Made by a program: the position numbers and the translations under genes. From positions 930,001 to 994,000 of the forward strand of contig CAVXUB010000001.1 of the NCBI GenBank assembly GCA_963764805.1: a DNA stretch of 64,000 nucleotides. Direction: 5' to 3'. This document shows, piece after piece, positions 9,336 through 18,126 of this stretch. Below the pieces are notes generated by a model that worked only from the letters and a program-made list of their open reading frames with translations, had not been told where the DNA came from and ran no database searches. How positions within the stretch are numbered: position 1 is the stretch's first letter; each line of letters starts with the position of its first letter. The DNA comes from CAVXUB01 sp963764805 (GTDB lineage: Bacteria; Actinomycetota; Acidimicrobiia; Acidimicrobiales; Bog-793).

Positions 9336-9911
9336 TTACGAGTTCTCGCCGTCCGGAAGGGTGGGGGCATCTGTCGGGTAGAGACCGGCGGCGAAGCCGT
9401 AAACCTGGTCTCCCGACCGCGGAATCTGGGCAAAGCGGCGGGTGAGCTCCTGCACCTCCGCCCAGAACGTGCGCACCTCCTCGATCGGGATGCGGGCGTG
9501 GACGAGGGTGCAGCGCAGGTCGTCACGTGCGTGTGCCGGTGCGGCTTCGGCGGCTGCCTGGGCAAGCCCGTTGAGGGCCGCCACCACCTGCTTGTCCTCT
9601 GGGTTGGTGATGACTCCGACGTAGAAGGTGCGGGCGAGCCTGCCGTAATAGCGCTCGTCGATCGCTCGTACCCGACGGGTGCGCACCACCCGGACCAACC
9701 CCGCGTCCAAGAGCAGGTTCACGTGGTAGGACACGGTGCCTCTCGGCCTGTCCACGGCGCGGGCCATCTCGCCGACGGTCGCGGCACGCTCTAGTAGGAG
9801 CTCGAGCAGCGTTGCCCGCAGCGGGTCCGCCAGAGCACGCAGCTTCTCGGGCGCGGTCACGACCATCAGGTCGTCGAGCTCGTAGTCAGGGATCTGCACA
9901 TTGACCGACAT
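9336..9911 (-). CDS. ArsR-type winged-helix transcriptional regulator (HTH_20 class)
   Basis: A 191-residue protein. Residues 20-95 form a winged helix: EKLRALADPLRATLLELLLE, then the recognition region RPRGTVSYHVNLLLDAGLVRVVRTRRVR. The C-terminal 100 residues are a ligand or dimer domain I cannot classify. The gene is divergent from a small hydrolase at 9976, and an imperfect palindrome lies immediately upstream of its start codon, so it probably represses itself and perhaps the hydrolase (inference). No metal-binding Cys cluster is present, so it is not a metal sensor of the classic ArsR kind. A short G5/C5 hairpin (9316-9330) follows the stop codon but lacks a U-tract. Confidence 0.82.
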   Translation of the reverse strand: MSVNVQIPDYELDDLMVVTAPEKLRALADPLRATLLELLLERAATVGEMARAVDRPRGTVSYHVNLLLDAGLVRVVRTRRVRAIDERYYGRLARTFYVGVITNPEDKQVVAALNGLAQAAAEAAPAHARDDLRCTLVHARIPIEEVRTFWAEVQELTRRFAQIPRSGDQVYGFAAGLYPTDAPTLPDGENS

Positions 9912-9930
9912 ATCTCAACCGTTTTAAGAT
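9912..9930. promoter_or_regulatory. Palindromic operator candidate between regulator and hydrolase
   Basis: ATCTCAACCGTTTTAAGAT reads as an inverted repeat (ATCTnAA...TTnAGAT). It abuts the start codon of the leftward regulator and lies about 45 bp before the rightward hydrolase gene. The placement fits autoregulation by the adjacent winged-helix protein. Confidence 0.5.
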
Positions 9931-9975
9931 ACTCGATCAGTCGGAAGTTTTGGTGCGATGTGGAAGGAGCCATCG

Positions 9976-10566
9976 ATGGCAGAACTAATGCTGTTCCATC
10001 ACGTTCAGGGGCTGACTGACGGGATCATCGCGTTCGCCGACCGGCTGCGCGCAGGCGGCCACACGGTGCATACGCCGGACCTGTTCGAGGGGGAGAAGCC
10101 CGGCTCGATCGAGGACGGCATCGCTCTGGCGGGAAAGATCGGCGACGAGGAACTCGCCGCGCGCGCCGATCGGGCGGTCGAGGCGCTACCCAGCACCCTC
10201 GTCTACGGAGGCTTCTCCCTCGGTTCCGCGATGGCACAGCGCCTGGCCCAGCGGCGGCCGGGCGCGCGCGGGGCCCTTCTTTACGAAGGGTGCATACCGC
10301 TCACCGGCGATTGGAGTTTCGGGCCATGGCCGGAAGGGGTTGCGGTGCAGGTCCACGGGATGGACGGCGATCCCATCTTCGCCATGGAGGGTGACCTCGA
10401 CGCGGCGCGCGAGCTGGTTGATGCCGTAGGGCCCGACCGTGGCGAGCTCTTCCTATACCCCGGCGACCGCCACCTCTTCAGCGATAGCTCGCTGCCTTCG
10501 TACGATCCGGAGGCGGCGGACCTCGTGATCGAAAGGTCGCTCAGTTTCCTCGACCGCGTCGGCTGA
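9976..10566 (+). CDS. Dienelactone-hydrolase-like alpha/beta hydrolase
   Basis: The ATG at 9976 is chosen because GGAAGGAG lies six bases upstream; it gives 196 residues. Family features are LMLFHHVQGLTDGIIAFADRL near the N-terminus, HTVHTPDLFEG, the nucleophile elbow YGGFSLGSAMAQ, an acidic residue in HGMDGDPIF and the terminal histidine in PGDRHLFSDSS. In true dienelactone hydrolases the nucleophile is Cys; here it is Ser, as in many uncharacterised relatives, so the substrate is open. It is cytoplasmic, with no signal or membrane segment. It is divergently transcribed from the adjacent regulator and shares its operator region. Confidence 0.82.
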   Translation: MAELMLFHHVQGLTDGIIAFADRLRAGGHTVHTPDLFEGEKPGSIEDGIALAGKIGDEELAARADRAVEALPSTLVYGGFSLGSAMAQRLAQRRPGARGALLYEGCIPLTGDWSFGPWPEGVAVQVHGMDGDPIFAMEGDLDAARELVDAVGPDRGELFLYPGDRHLFSDSSLPSYDPEAADLVIERSLSFLDRVG

Positions 10567-10662
10567 GCGGGACCTGACAACGCAGAGCCGCGAGCCGGCT
10601 GCGCCGGGACCCGTTTGACGCTCACTTCGGCTCGGGCAGATGAAGGCCCTAGCCTCCAACGC

Positions 10663-11226
10663 GTGGAGAGTGTGCTGAGCCCGGACGGTCTGCTGAGAGC
10701 GGCCGATATCGCCAGGGATGCCCTGGCTCCCCATGTCGATGACGACTGGTCGGTGAGAGCCGGACCACTCGACTGGACCGTTCAAGAGACTGTGGCCCAC
10801 ATGGTCGGGGCGTTGGCCAAGTACACGCTCTACCTGGCTTCAGGATCGGAGCGCTTCATCGCCCTGAGCTGCGTGCAGTGGCCGGATGCGACGCAGCGGG
10901 AGCTGCTGGAGTCGATTGGCGCCGTCGCCCAAGGCTTGGTCACAGTGGCGTCCGCCGTTCCTGTGGATCGTCAGGCCTTCCACGCCGACGGGCTGCTCAC
11001 GAGCTCCGGGTTCCTGGCGCGCGGTTGCGTCGAGCTGCTCGTGCACACCGACGACGCCTTGCGCGGATGGGAAACGTCGTTGCCACCGCCTCCCGCTGAC
11101 CTGCTGTCCGCCGTGCTGAGAGCCGGGTTCCCGGCCCCCGCCCGCCCAGGACCGCTGCCTGCGGAGACCCTCTGGCGCACCCTGCTCGAAATGACCGGGA
11201 GGCCCGAGGCCGGTCGTCTCGTCTGA
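10663..11226 (+). CDS. Mycothiol-dependent maleylpyruvate isomerase-like protein (DinB/MDMPI superfamily)
   Basis: From the GTG at 10663 the product has 187 residues; no clear ribosome site is visible and a TTG at 10615 is an alternative. It has the four-helix-bundle pattern of the MDMPI N-terminal domain: LDWTVQETVAHMVGAL, containing the first metal-ligand His, and RGCVELLVHTDDALRGW, containing the Glu and His that complete the metal site in the family. Proteins of this group use mycothiol or an unknown thiol, which fits an actinobacterial host. The specific reaction is not predictable. It is encoded alone. Confidence 0.75.
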   Translation: MESVLSPDGLLRAADIARDALAPHVDDDWSVRAGPLDWTVQETVAHMVGALAKYTLYLASGSERFIALSCVQWPDATQRELLESIGAVAQGLVTVASAVPVDRQAFHADGLLTSSGFLARGCVELLVHTDDALRGWETSLPPPPADLLSAVLRAGFPAPARPGPLPAETLWRTLLEMTGRPEAGRLV

Positions 11227-11326
11227 CGACGGTTTCAAGCCGCGGCCTGCGTCCGAAAGTAAGGGCTATTGTCCGGGACGTCGGGTGGTTGACGGCATCG
11301 CTACGCGAGATGAGGAGGGGGGCCCT

Positions 11327-13312
11327 GTGACTAGGCAATCACAACTGCTCCGGTACAGGCGCGAAACGCGGTGGCGTGGCATCGCCGGAGCGCCGGTCCT
11401 GCTCGGGCTCGTGATCGGTGCCGCTGCCCTCCCGGGATCGGGGGTTGCATCGGCGGCCACCGGTGCAATTCATGCGACCGGGCCGGCGGTGAAGGTGATC
11501 GGGTGGGGCTTGGACGACCCAGACGGGGTCTCGTCGGACGGCTCAGACGTCTGGATCGCCAACGCAGGCTCTGCCGTCGTCACCGAGCTCGACGCCGCCA
11601 CGGGCGCCTACGTCCGCACCTTGAGCGCCAAGAGCTATGGATTCGACGTACCGGAGTCGGTGTCGTCGGATGGCACGCACGTCTGGGTCGCCAACGATGG
11701 TTATCAAAACAGCGGCAATTCCGTCACTGAGATCGACGCCTCCACTGGAGCATTGGTGCAGCTGCTCGCCGGCTCCAGCTATGACTTTGCGGGGCCGGCC
11801 TCGGTGTCGTCGGACGGTACGCACGTCTGGGTGGCGAACGAGGGCAACAACACCGTCACGGAGATCGATTCCGCAAACGGCGCGCCGATCCAGGTCCTCT
11901 CGGGCAGCTCCTTCGGGTTCAACGAGCCGGACGAGATCGATTCCGACGGCACGCATGTCTGGGTGGCGAATGGTGGCGTCGGCACGGTCACCGAACTGAG
12001 CGCTTCCACCGGCGCCTTCGTCCGGACGATCAGCAGCACGTACCTGGGCCAGCCGGGCGGCATCTCGTCCGACGGCAGCCACGTCTGGGTGACAAGCATC
12101 CACTCCGACTCTTTGATCGAGATCGATGCTGCGACTGGCTCGGTAGTGCAGGTGATCTCCCGATCGGCGGGGCGTTTCGATACGCCGCAGGGCGTCTCCT
12201 CGGACGGCACGCACGTCTGGGTCTCCAACTTCGGCGACGAGGTGAGCGAGTTCGATGCGGCGACCGGCACGCTCGTGCAGTCGATCAGGGGAGTGAAGTA
12301 CGGCTTCGGCAACTCGGAAGGGATCGTGTCGGACGGTCACGAGGTGTGGGTCACCGGCGTGATGCACGCCGCCGCCACCGAGCTCTCGACCTCGGGCAGC
12401 GTGGAGCGCGTCGAATTCGGGTCGCGGTATCACTTCCATTCCCCGACTGGCGTCGCCTCCGATGGCACGCACGTATGGGTGGCGAACGACGGCAGCAGGT
12501 CGGTGACAGAGCTGTCGGCGACGACGGGCGCGCTGGAGAGGATCATCTTCCTGCATGATCAAACTCCGCAAGCGGTGGTCGACGACGGAACCGACGCCTG
12601 GGTGTTGTCGGAGGCGCCCGCTACGCCGGACACAGTGAACGAGATCAGTGACGCCACAGGGGCAGTCGTGAGGACGATCTCGGGTGCTTCGTTCGGTTTC
12701 AACGGACCGTTGGGGATCTCCTCGGACGGCGCCGACGTCTGGGTGACCAATGAGGGGAACAACACGGTCACAGAGATATCGGCTTCATCGGGCGCCTTGG
12801 TGCGGGTGATCAGCGGCTCGAGCTTCGACTTCAACCAGCCTGTGCCAGTGTTCTCGGACGGCACGCACGTCTGGATCGGCAACCGGGGCAACTCGATCAC
12901 TGAGCTGAACGCCGTATCCGGCTCTCTCGTGCGGGTGATCAGTGGCTCGACTTATGGCTTCGATTACCCCGACAGCATCGTGTCCACCGGTACGGACGTT
13001 TGGGTGGCCAACACCTTCAACAACTCAGTCACCGAGTTCGCCGCTTCGACCGGTGCCCTGGTGGCGCATCTGAAGGGAAGCCCGTTCAGCTTCGCTGAGC
13101 CGGTCGCGTTGGCACTCGGAGCCGGGGAGCTGTGGGTGGCGAATCTCACCGGCGCCTCGGTTACCGAGATCGACGCCTCCACCGGTGCCTTCGTCCAGCT
13201 CGTGAAGGGCACCAAGTACCAGCTCGAGGACCCCGGCTCCATCGCCGCCGACTCGGCTCACGTGTGGGTGCCGAACTCGTACCGGCAGTCGCTCAGCGAG
13301 ATCGCCGCCTGA
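11327..13312 (+). CDS. Secreted beta-propeller protein with 14 repeats
   Basis: I chose the GTG at 11327 because GAGGAGGG precedes it by about eight bases; a GTG at 11285 lacks this. The 661-residue product starts with a basic region and a hydrophobic export segment (GAPVLLGLVIGAAALPGSG) ending near ASAATG. After that come 14 repeats of about 43 residues, each with SSDGTHVWVAN followed by NTVTEIDASTGALVRVISG and a Tyr/Phe-Gly-Phe turn. This is the NHL/YVTN-type blade pattern. Fourteen blades could make two seven-bladed propellers. No catalytic motif is visible, so a binding or surface role is most likely. It has no cell-wall anchor or second membrane helix. Confidence 0.85.
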   Translation: MTRQSQLLRYRRETRWRGIAGAPVLLGLVIGAAALPGSGVASAATGAIHATGPAVKVIGWGLDDPDGVSSDGSDVWIANAGSAVVTELDAATGAYVRTLSAKSYGFDVPESVSSDGTHVWVANDGYQNSGNSVTEIDASTGALVQLLAGSSYDFAGPASVSSDGTHVWVANEGNNTVTEIDSANGAPIQVLSGSSFGFNEPDEIDSDGTHVWVANGGVGTVTELSASTGAFVRTISSTYLGQPGGISSDGSHVWVTSIHSDSLIEIDAATGSVVQVISRSAGRFDTPQGVSSDGTHVWVSNFGDEVSEFDAATGTLVQSIRGVKYGFGNSEGIVSDGHEVWVTGVMHAAATELSTSGSVERVEFGSRYHFHSPTGVASDGTHVWVANDGSRSVTELSATTGALERIIFLHDQTPQAVVDDGTDAWVLSEAPATPDTVNEISDATGAVVRTISGASFGFNGPLGISSDGADVWVTNEGNNTVTEISASSGALVRVISGSSFDFNQPVPVFSDGTHVWIGNRGNSITELNAVSGSLVRVISGSTYGFDYPDSIVSTGTDVWVANTFNNSVTEFAASTGALVAHLKGSPFSFAEPVALALGAGELWVANLTGASVTEIDASTGAFVQLVKGTKYQLEDPGSIAADSAHVWVPNSYRQSLSEIAA

Positions 13313-13344
13313 ATTGCACTGGAGCGCCCTCTGCGGCGAAGAGG

Positions 13345-13417
13345 TGGAGCTGATGGGACTCGAACCCACGACCTACTGGTTGCAAACCAGTCGCTCTGCC
13401 AGCTGAGCTACAGCCCC
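13345..13417 (-). tRNA. tRNA-Ala (anticodon UGC)
   Basis: Read on the minus strand the 73-nt sequence folds as a standard cloverleaf. The acceptor stem GGGGCTG pairs with CAGCTCC and contains the G3-U70 wobble that marks alanine tRNAs. The D-arm has GCTCAGCTGGCAGAGC, the anticodon stem is CTGG/CCAG with loop TTTGCAA (anticodon TGC), and the T-arm contains GTTCGAGTCCC. The 3' CCA is not encoded; the discriminator base is A. Confidence 0.96.
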
Positions 13418-13668
13418 TCCTGTTGATGCGTACCCGACGAGCGGCGCTGCGCTGACCCGTCTCGAAGGGCGCCTCAAGCCTACGTCCTCCGCCACTCACC
13501 TCAGCTGCTCGCTGCCTGTCAGCGGGCACGCGGCGTCACCGGCCGGCCCTCGTCCACCAGCGAGGGGCTAAAAGACTCGCTCCTGCGGTAATTTGATGCC
13601 GGCGACGCGACACGGCGCCGCGGGGACGACAGAGACCGCCAGCCGCTAGAGACGCTAGAGAGCTGAAC

Positions 13669-14442
13669 GTGAGCACGCTCGGCAACGACACAACCTCAGG
13701 ACGAAGGGATCCCGGCCTCACAGGGTCGACCGGCGTGGCGCGCTCGGTCACGGGTACCCGCCAGGAGGCCGTCCACGCCGACACCGCTGCATCCACCCTG
13801 ATCACGGCGGAGATCCCGGCGGTTCCCGTGCACCGCTCCTACGGCGTCCTGCTGCCGGACGGTTCCGTCTGGTACCCGGGATCGAAGAGGAGGCTGCCGG
13901 CGGCGTGGCCGCTTCGTTTCGTGGTGTGGATGCTGGCGCTCGTGGTGTTCCTCATGGTTTGCGGGATCGTCGTGCTGAAGGCGCATCCGTCCTGGTTGGC
14001 GCCTCTCCGCCACACGGTCAGCTCCGCTCCGCCGACGGCTCTGCTCGGCAGCGGTGCGATCCCGAGCACGCTGGCGAAGGGCCAAGCCGGTGGCTCTGGC
14101 TCACAGACTGCGACTTCGGGCAGCTTTCACCTCGTCTCGCAGACCGCCGACGGCAACGTCACCACCATCACCTACTCCGTGCCGGCCCAGACCTTCACGA
14201 TCTTGTACGTGACGACGGCGAGGTGTTTCGTGAGGGTTCTATCGGTCCCGAGCGGCACCCCCCTCTACGAGACCACCCAGGCCGGAAAGACCTCCCACCC
14301 CATCGACGTCAACGGTGCCGCGTCGGTGCAGGCTGCGGCCAAAGGGTCTTCGCTCGGGATCTACGTGAACAACAAGCTGGTCCCCGGATCCGCCATCAGC
14401 GACGTCGTCTACCAGGTCGTGTACGTGTTCCAGGGGTCATAG
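13669..14442 (+). CDS. Single-pass membrane protein with DUF4115-like extracytoplasmic domain
   Basis: A 257-residue protein from the GTG at 13669. The first 80 residues are hydrophilic and probably cytoplasmic, with the segment SYGVLLPDGSVWYPGSKR. A membrane helix follows (LRFVVWMLALVVFLMVCGIVVL, about 82-104). The outer domain, from about 150, resembles the DUF4115/RodZ-type beta domain: TILYVTTARCFVRVLS, PLYETTQAGKTSHPIDVNGAASV and LGIYVNNKLV are typical strand patterns. There is no N-terminal HTH as in RodZ. A cell-envelope role is the most I can infer. The methyltransferase gene starts 49 bp downstream on the same strand. Confidence 0.7.
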   Translation: MSTLGNDTTSGRRDPGLTGSTGVARSVTGTRQEAVHADTAASTLITAEIPAVPVHRSYGVLLPDGSVWYPGSKRRLPAAWPLRFVVWMLALVVFLMVCGIVVLKAHPSWLAPLRHTVSSAPPTALLGSGAIPSTLAKGQAGGSGSQTATSGSFHLVSQTADGNVTTITYSVPAQTFTILYVTTARCFVRVLSVPSGTPLYETTQAGKTSHPIDVNGAASVQAAAKGSSLGIYVNNKLVPGSAISDVVYQVVYVFQGS

Positions 14443-14491
14443 GGCTCCAGTGCCCGGCGGAACGCGCCCCACCACTTAGACTCCCGCGACC

Positions 14492-15205
14492 ATGAGCGAG
14501 CCGAGATCCGCCGCCAACATCGCGCGCCAGCAGCGCTTCTGGACGCGCCGCGCAGCGGAGTGGGACCACGGCGCCGGGAGCAACCCGGGCCTCGTGAAGG
14601 TGGTCAACACCGTGCTCGCCGAGGCTGATGCGCAGCCGGGGATGCTGGCCGTCGATCTCGGGTGCGGCTCCGGCCAGCTCACGATCACGCTCGCTCGACA
14701 GGTTGACAAGGTCATAGGGGTCGACGTCAGCCAAAGGATGATCGACCTGCTCACCACCAATGCCAAGGCCGAGGGGGTGACGAACATCGAGGGCCGAGCC
14801 ACCCCCATCGAGCACCTCGACATCGCTCCGGGCTCGGTCGATCTCGTGGTCTCCAACTATGCCCTCCATCACCTTCGCGACGCGGACAAGGCGCTCGCCG
14901 TGAGGAGGGCGACAGGCTGGCTCAAGCCGGGCGGCAAGCTTGTGCTCGGCGACATGATGTTCGGTCGTGGCGGCGAGGCTCGAGACCGCCAGATCATTGC
15001 CTCCAAGCTGCAGCTTATGCTCCGCAAGGGCCCCGCAGGCTGGTGGCGGATCGCCAAGAACGCCGGCCGGTACTTGATGCGCTTCCAGGAGAGGCCGGTC
15101 TCGATGAGCGCTTGGATGAGGATGTTCGAGGACGCCGGCCTGGTCGACGTGCGATCGGTGCCGGTCGTCAACGAGGCGGCCGTCGTCGTTGGGATCAAGC
15201 CGTGA
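14492..15205 (+). CDS. Class I SAM-dependent methyltransferase
   Basis: A 237-residue protein with the Rossmann-fold SAM motifs in order: motif I AVDLGCGSGQLTITLA (about 53-68), motif II VIGVDVS, motif III VDLVVSNYALHHL and LKPGGKLVLGDMM. The Met/Arg-rich C-terminal half (LQLMLRKGPAGWW, LMRFQERPVSM) probably forms the substrate cap; these resemble UbiE-like enzymes, but I cannot name the substrate. The stop codon overlaps the GTG start of the beta-glucosidase gene by four bases (GTGA), so the two are translationally coupled. Confidence 0.87.
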   Translation: MSEPRSAANIARQQRFWTRRAAEWDHGAGSNPGLVKVVNTVLAEADAQPGMLAVDLGCGSGQLTITLARQVDKVIGVDVSQRMIDLLTTNAKAEGVTNIEGRATPIEHLDIAPGSVDLVVSNYALHHLRDADKALAVRRATGWLKPGGKLVLGDMMFGRGGEARDRQIIASKLQLMLRKGPAGWWRIAKNAGRYLMRFQERPVSMSAWMRMFEDAGLVDVRSVPVVNEAAVVVGIKP

Positions 15206-16393
15206 GCGCATTCCCCGAAGGGTTCATCTGGGGCACGGCCACCGCCGCTCACCAGATCGAGGGCGGCAACTGGAACAACGACTGGTGGGCCTACGAGCAC
15301 GCCGAAGGGACACCCTGCGCCGAGCCCAGCGGCGATGCCTGCGACAGCTGGAACCGCTACGAGGAGGACGCCCAGCTGGTCGCCTCGCTCGGCTTCAACT
15401 CGTACCGCTTCTCCGTCGAGTGGAGCCGCATCGAGCCGGAGCCCGGCGAGTTCTCCCGGGCCTCGCTCGACCACTACAAGCGTCAATGCGAGGCGCTCGC
15501 GAGAGGGGAGTCGAGCCGACCGTCACCTTCCACCACTTCACGACGCCCCGATGGGTGGCCGCCGAAGGAGGTTGGGAGAACCCGGCGGTGGTGGAGCGCT
15601 TCGGCAGGTTCTGCGAGGTGACCGCCGGCGCCCTTGGCGGCTCCATGTCCAGGGCCTGCACGATCAACGAGCCCAACATCGTGGCGTGGTGCGGCTGGCT
15701 GCTCGGGGTCTTCCCGCCGGGCCGGCACGGTGACCGAGAGGCGCGCCGCGTCGTCAACGGCCACTTCGTCGAGGCGCACAGGCGTGCGGTGGAGGCGATC
15801 CGAGGGGCGGCCCCCGGCGTGCCGGTGGGCATCACCCTCTCGATGTCCGACTACGTGGCAGTCGATGGTGGCGAGGAGCGGCTCGAGCGGATCCGCCACC
15901 GCATGGAGGACGAGTTCCTCGACGCAACCGAGGGAGACGACTTCATCGGTGTTCAGACGTACTCCCGCACGAGGGTCGGGCCTGGGGGCCACCTGGGACC
16001 AGAGCCCGGCGTTCCCACCCTGATGATGGGCTACGAGTTCTGGCCCGCGGCGCTGGAGGGCACGCTGCGCCGAGCCTGGTCCTATACGGGCGGCCGTACG
16101 CCCTTGCTCGTCACCGAGAACGGCATCGGGACCGACGACGATGACCAGCGCATCGAATACGTGCACGCCGCCCTGGAGGGCGTGCTGCGTGCCGTTGGCG
16201 ACGGGATCGACGTCCGGGGCTATACGTACTGGTCGTTGCTCGACAACTTCGAGTGGGCGATGGGCTACAAGCCTCGTTTCGGCCTCATCGGAGTCGACCG
16301 GGCCACGTTCGAGCGGACGTCCAAGCCGAGTGCTGCGTGGCTCGGCGCGATCGCCCGCGCCAACAGCCTGCACGAGAAGCCCCACGCGCCTGA
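15202..16393 (+). CDS. Beta-glucosidase, glycoside hydrolase family 1, with two apparent frameshifts
   Basis: The GTG at 15202 overlaps the methyltransferase stop. The protein begins AFPEGFIWGTATAAHQIEG, the GH1 N-terminal signature, and continues to RYEEDAQLVASLGFNSYRFS. Near 15502 one base seems missing after the codons for CEAL; the next frame resumes with RGVEPTVTFHHFTTPRW, then the acid/base region TINEPN, and later the nucleophile region PLLVTENGIGTDDD and YTYWSLLDNFEW. The frame then has no stop for 1.9 kb although the protein should end near KPSAAWLGAIA; a TGA at 16391 in another frame, just before the convergent GNAT stop, is the likely end. GH1 enzymes release glucose or galactose from beta-glycosides in the cytoplasm. 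Both indels could be sequencing errors. Confidence 0.82.
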
Positions 16394-16397
16394 CGCC

Positions 16398-16913
16398 TCA
16401 GCTCATCGGCCAGCGGGACCCGATTCCCTCCTCGCCATCGTCATCCACGAGGACCTTGCGCATCACCCAGACGGGCTCAGCCGGGTGGACGACGGTCCCG
16501 TCGGCGGCAACCAGCCCCGACGACCGGTCCTCTCCGATGCGGCGGTAGCCGTTCTTGTCGTAGAGAGGGAGTGCTCGGTCGTTCTGCTTGCCCACCGTCA
16601 GGTACAGCGACCTGTAGCCGAGCGCCAAAGTGCGCGCCTCGGCAGCAGCGAGCAGGGCCGTGGCAATCCCTTGCCGCTGGTGCTCGGGATCGACCACCAG
16701 CCCGCCCAGCCATGCGCACTGCGGCTTTCCCCACCGTTCGATGAAGCCGCGACCGACGATGCTGCCGTCCGCCTCGGCCACGAGTACCGCTCCCAGACCC
16801 TTCGCCGCCAGGTCGAGATGCCGGGTGAGCTGGGGGACGTACTCGCCCGCCGATCCTCCCACCACCGGCACCGCCAGGTCAGCGGCGACCGCATCACGGA
16901 TCTTGATCTCCAC
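16398..16913 (-). CDS. GNAT-family N-acetyltransferase
   Basis: A 171-residue protein starting at GTG 16913, two bases after the stop of the upstream FHA gene, so the two form an operon. The acetyl-CoA site is clear: WLGGLVVDPEHQRQGIATAL (motif A with the Q/R-x-x-G-x-A/G loop) and GYRSLYLTVGKQNDRALPLY before the NGYRRIGED strand. No substrate can be assigned. The stop lies about five bases from the presumed end of the convergent beta-glucosidase gene, without a visible terminator between them. Confidence 0.85.
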   Translation of the reverse strand: MEIKIRDAVAADLAVPVVGGSAGEYVPQLTRHLDLAAKGLGAVLVAEADGSIVGRGFIERWGKPQCAWLGGLVVDPEHQRQGIATALLAAAEARTLALGYRSLYLTVGKQNDRALPLYDKNGYRRIGEDRSSGLVAADGTVVHPAEPVWVMRKVLVDDDGEEGIGSRWPMS

Positions 16914-16915
16914 GG

Positions 16916-17611
16916 TCAGCTGTTGGTCCGGGGCGTGCGGATCTCGGCCATCGTGACGGCGCCCCGCCGGAGTGCCTCGTTGGCGAGGGTGAGCCGCCGA
17001 TTCGTGCCGGCGTCGAGCAACCCGAACTTCACGAACAGGTTCTCCAAGTGGAACTTGGCGGTTGCCTGTCCGATGAACAGCGCCGCCGCGATGTCGACCA
17101 CCGTGGCGGGGTGGCCGAAGGCGACCGACTGGTCGACCAGTGGTCGGCAAAGCTCGACCAGCACGTCGTGCTCCCGCCGCGTCAGCTCTGGCGGTGGCTC
17201 GGCCCGCATGGTCTCCCCGGCGGCGGCCGCACCCTCCTTGCATCGGAAGGTGACATCGGTAGACCCGAAACGGATCTCGTCCCGGTCCTCCAACCTCCTC
17301 TCACCCTGGATCCGCTCGCCATTCACGAACGTTCCGTTGGTGGAGCCCAAGTCCCGCACGACCCAGCCGCCGGGGAACTTCTCCAGGGCCGCGTGCAACC
17401 TCGACACCGAGGCGTCCTCCGTGCAGGTCAGATCGGTCTCAGGCGTGCGGCCGACCGTCACCCGCTCGCTCTCGAGCGGGAACATTCCGCGCAGGCCAGG
17501 CCCACGACCTTCGAGATATGCGTCCAGCGCGTGCTCCTCTTCGTGTTGGCGCAACGAGCGTATCTGTGGGCGTGCACGTACCGGGGGAGGCGATCGACGG
17601 ATCGACGCCAA
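16916..17611 (-). CDS. FHA-domain protein with C-terminal LuxR-like helix-turn-helix
   Basis: The frame opens at a TTG (17611), giving 231 residues; the true start may be further in. Residues about 50-125 form a forkhead-associated phosphothreonine-binding domain with the conserved VTVGRTPETDL, SVSRLHAALEK and DLGSTNGTFVNGERI. From about 140 comes LTRREHDVLVELCRPL, and later VDIAAALFIGQATAKFHLENLF and KFGL. Together these match the LuxR/GerE helix-turn-helix, though with extra residues between the first and second helices. This is an FHA-to-HTH fusion, suggesting transcription responsive to Ser/Thr phosphorylation (inference). GNAT follows two bases downstream. Confidence 0.8.
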   Translation of the reverse strand: MASIRRSPPPVRARPQIRSLRQHEEEHALDAYLEGRGPGLRGMFPLESERVTVGRTPETDLTCTEDASVSRLHAALEKFPGGWVVRDLGSTNGTFVNGERIQGERRLEDRDEIRFGSTDVTFRCKEGAAAAGETMRAEPPPELTRREHDVLVELCRPLVDQSVAFGHPATVVDIAAALFIGQATAKFHLENLFVKFGLLDAGTNRRLTLANEALRRGAVTMAEIRTPRTNS

Positions 17612-17746
17612 ACGACCTGGCGCCGATCACCGGACTATCTGTCGGGCAATCGGAGCCAGGTCGATTGGAGGGGACTCTTGGTCCGTGGCCTGCAGGGTGC
17701 AGGCGTGCAGGCGGCAGGTGGCGCCCGCCGCCCGGCCACCGACGCT

Positions 17747-18126
17747 CTACGGGAACCCCACCGAGGCGAGCAGGATCACCTGCAGCACCACGGTGATGAT
17801 GCCGAGCACGAGGCCGGCCGTGGCCATGCCGGAGCCCGAGGCAGTGTTGCGGGAGACCTTCAGGCCGGTCACGCCCATGACGATGGCGGCGATCGAGACC
17901 GCTACGAAGATCCAGCCGCCCCAGAAGAAGACGAGGCCGAGGATGCCGTTCACGAGGGCCGCGATCGCTCTGGCGTTGGTCGGCTTGGACTGGCTTGCCG
18001 GCGCCGGGGACACGTACGGCTGGCCGGGTAGGGGCCACTGCCCCTGCTGGTACTGCCCGTGCTGGTATGCCCCTGCGGGTACTGATGCTGCTGGTACTGC
18101 GGCTGCTCGATTCTCTGGTTTTCCAT
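17747..18126 (-). CDS. DUF4190 two-helix membrane protein, one frameshift
   Basis: The ATG at 18126 follows GAGAGGGGATAGGAA and begins a Gln/Tyr/Pro-rich cytoplasmic tail (MENQRIEQPQYQQHQYPQG). Near 18072 one base is missing from a G run: the tail resumes in the next frame as YQHGQYQQGQWPLPGQPYV and reaches the DUF4190 core, ALVNGILGLVFFWGGWIFVAVSIAAI and TAGLVLGIITVVLQVILL, two membrane helices with a short turn. Without the correction the frame opens only at about 18013 and loses the tail. Proteins of this type are common in actinobacteria, often with YQ-rich tails; their role is unknown. Confidence 0.78.

Noticed and set aside
11235..11259. TCAAG...GTCCGAAAG considered as another sigma-28 promoter before the propeller gene
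   Set aside because: Spacing is about 13 bp, several bases shorter than the consensus, and the -10 match is weaker.
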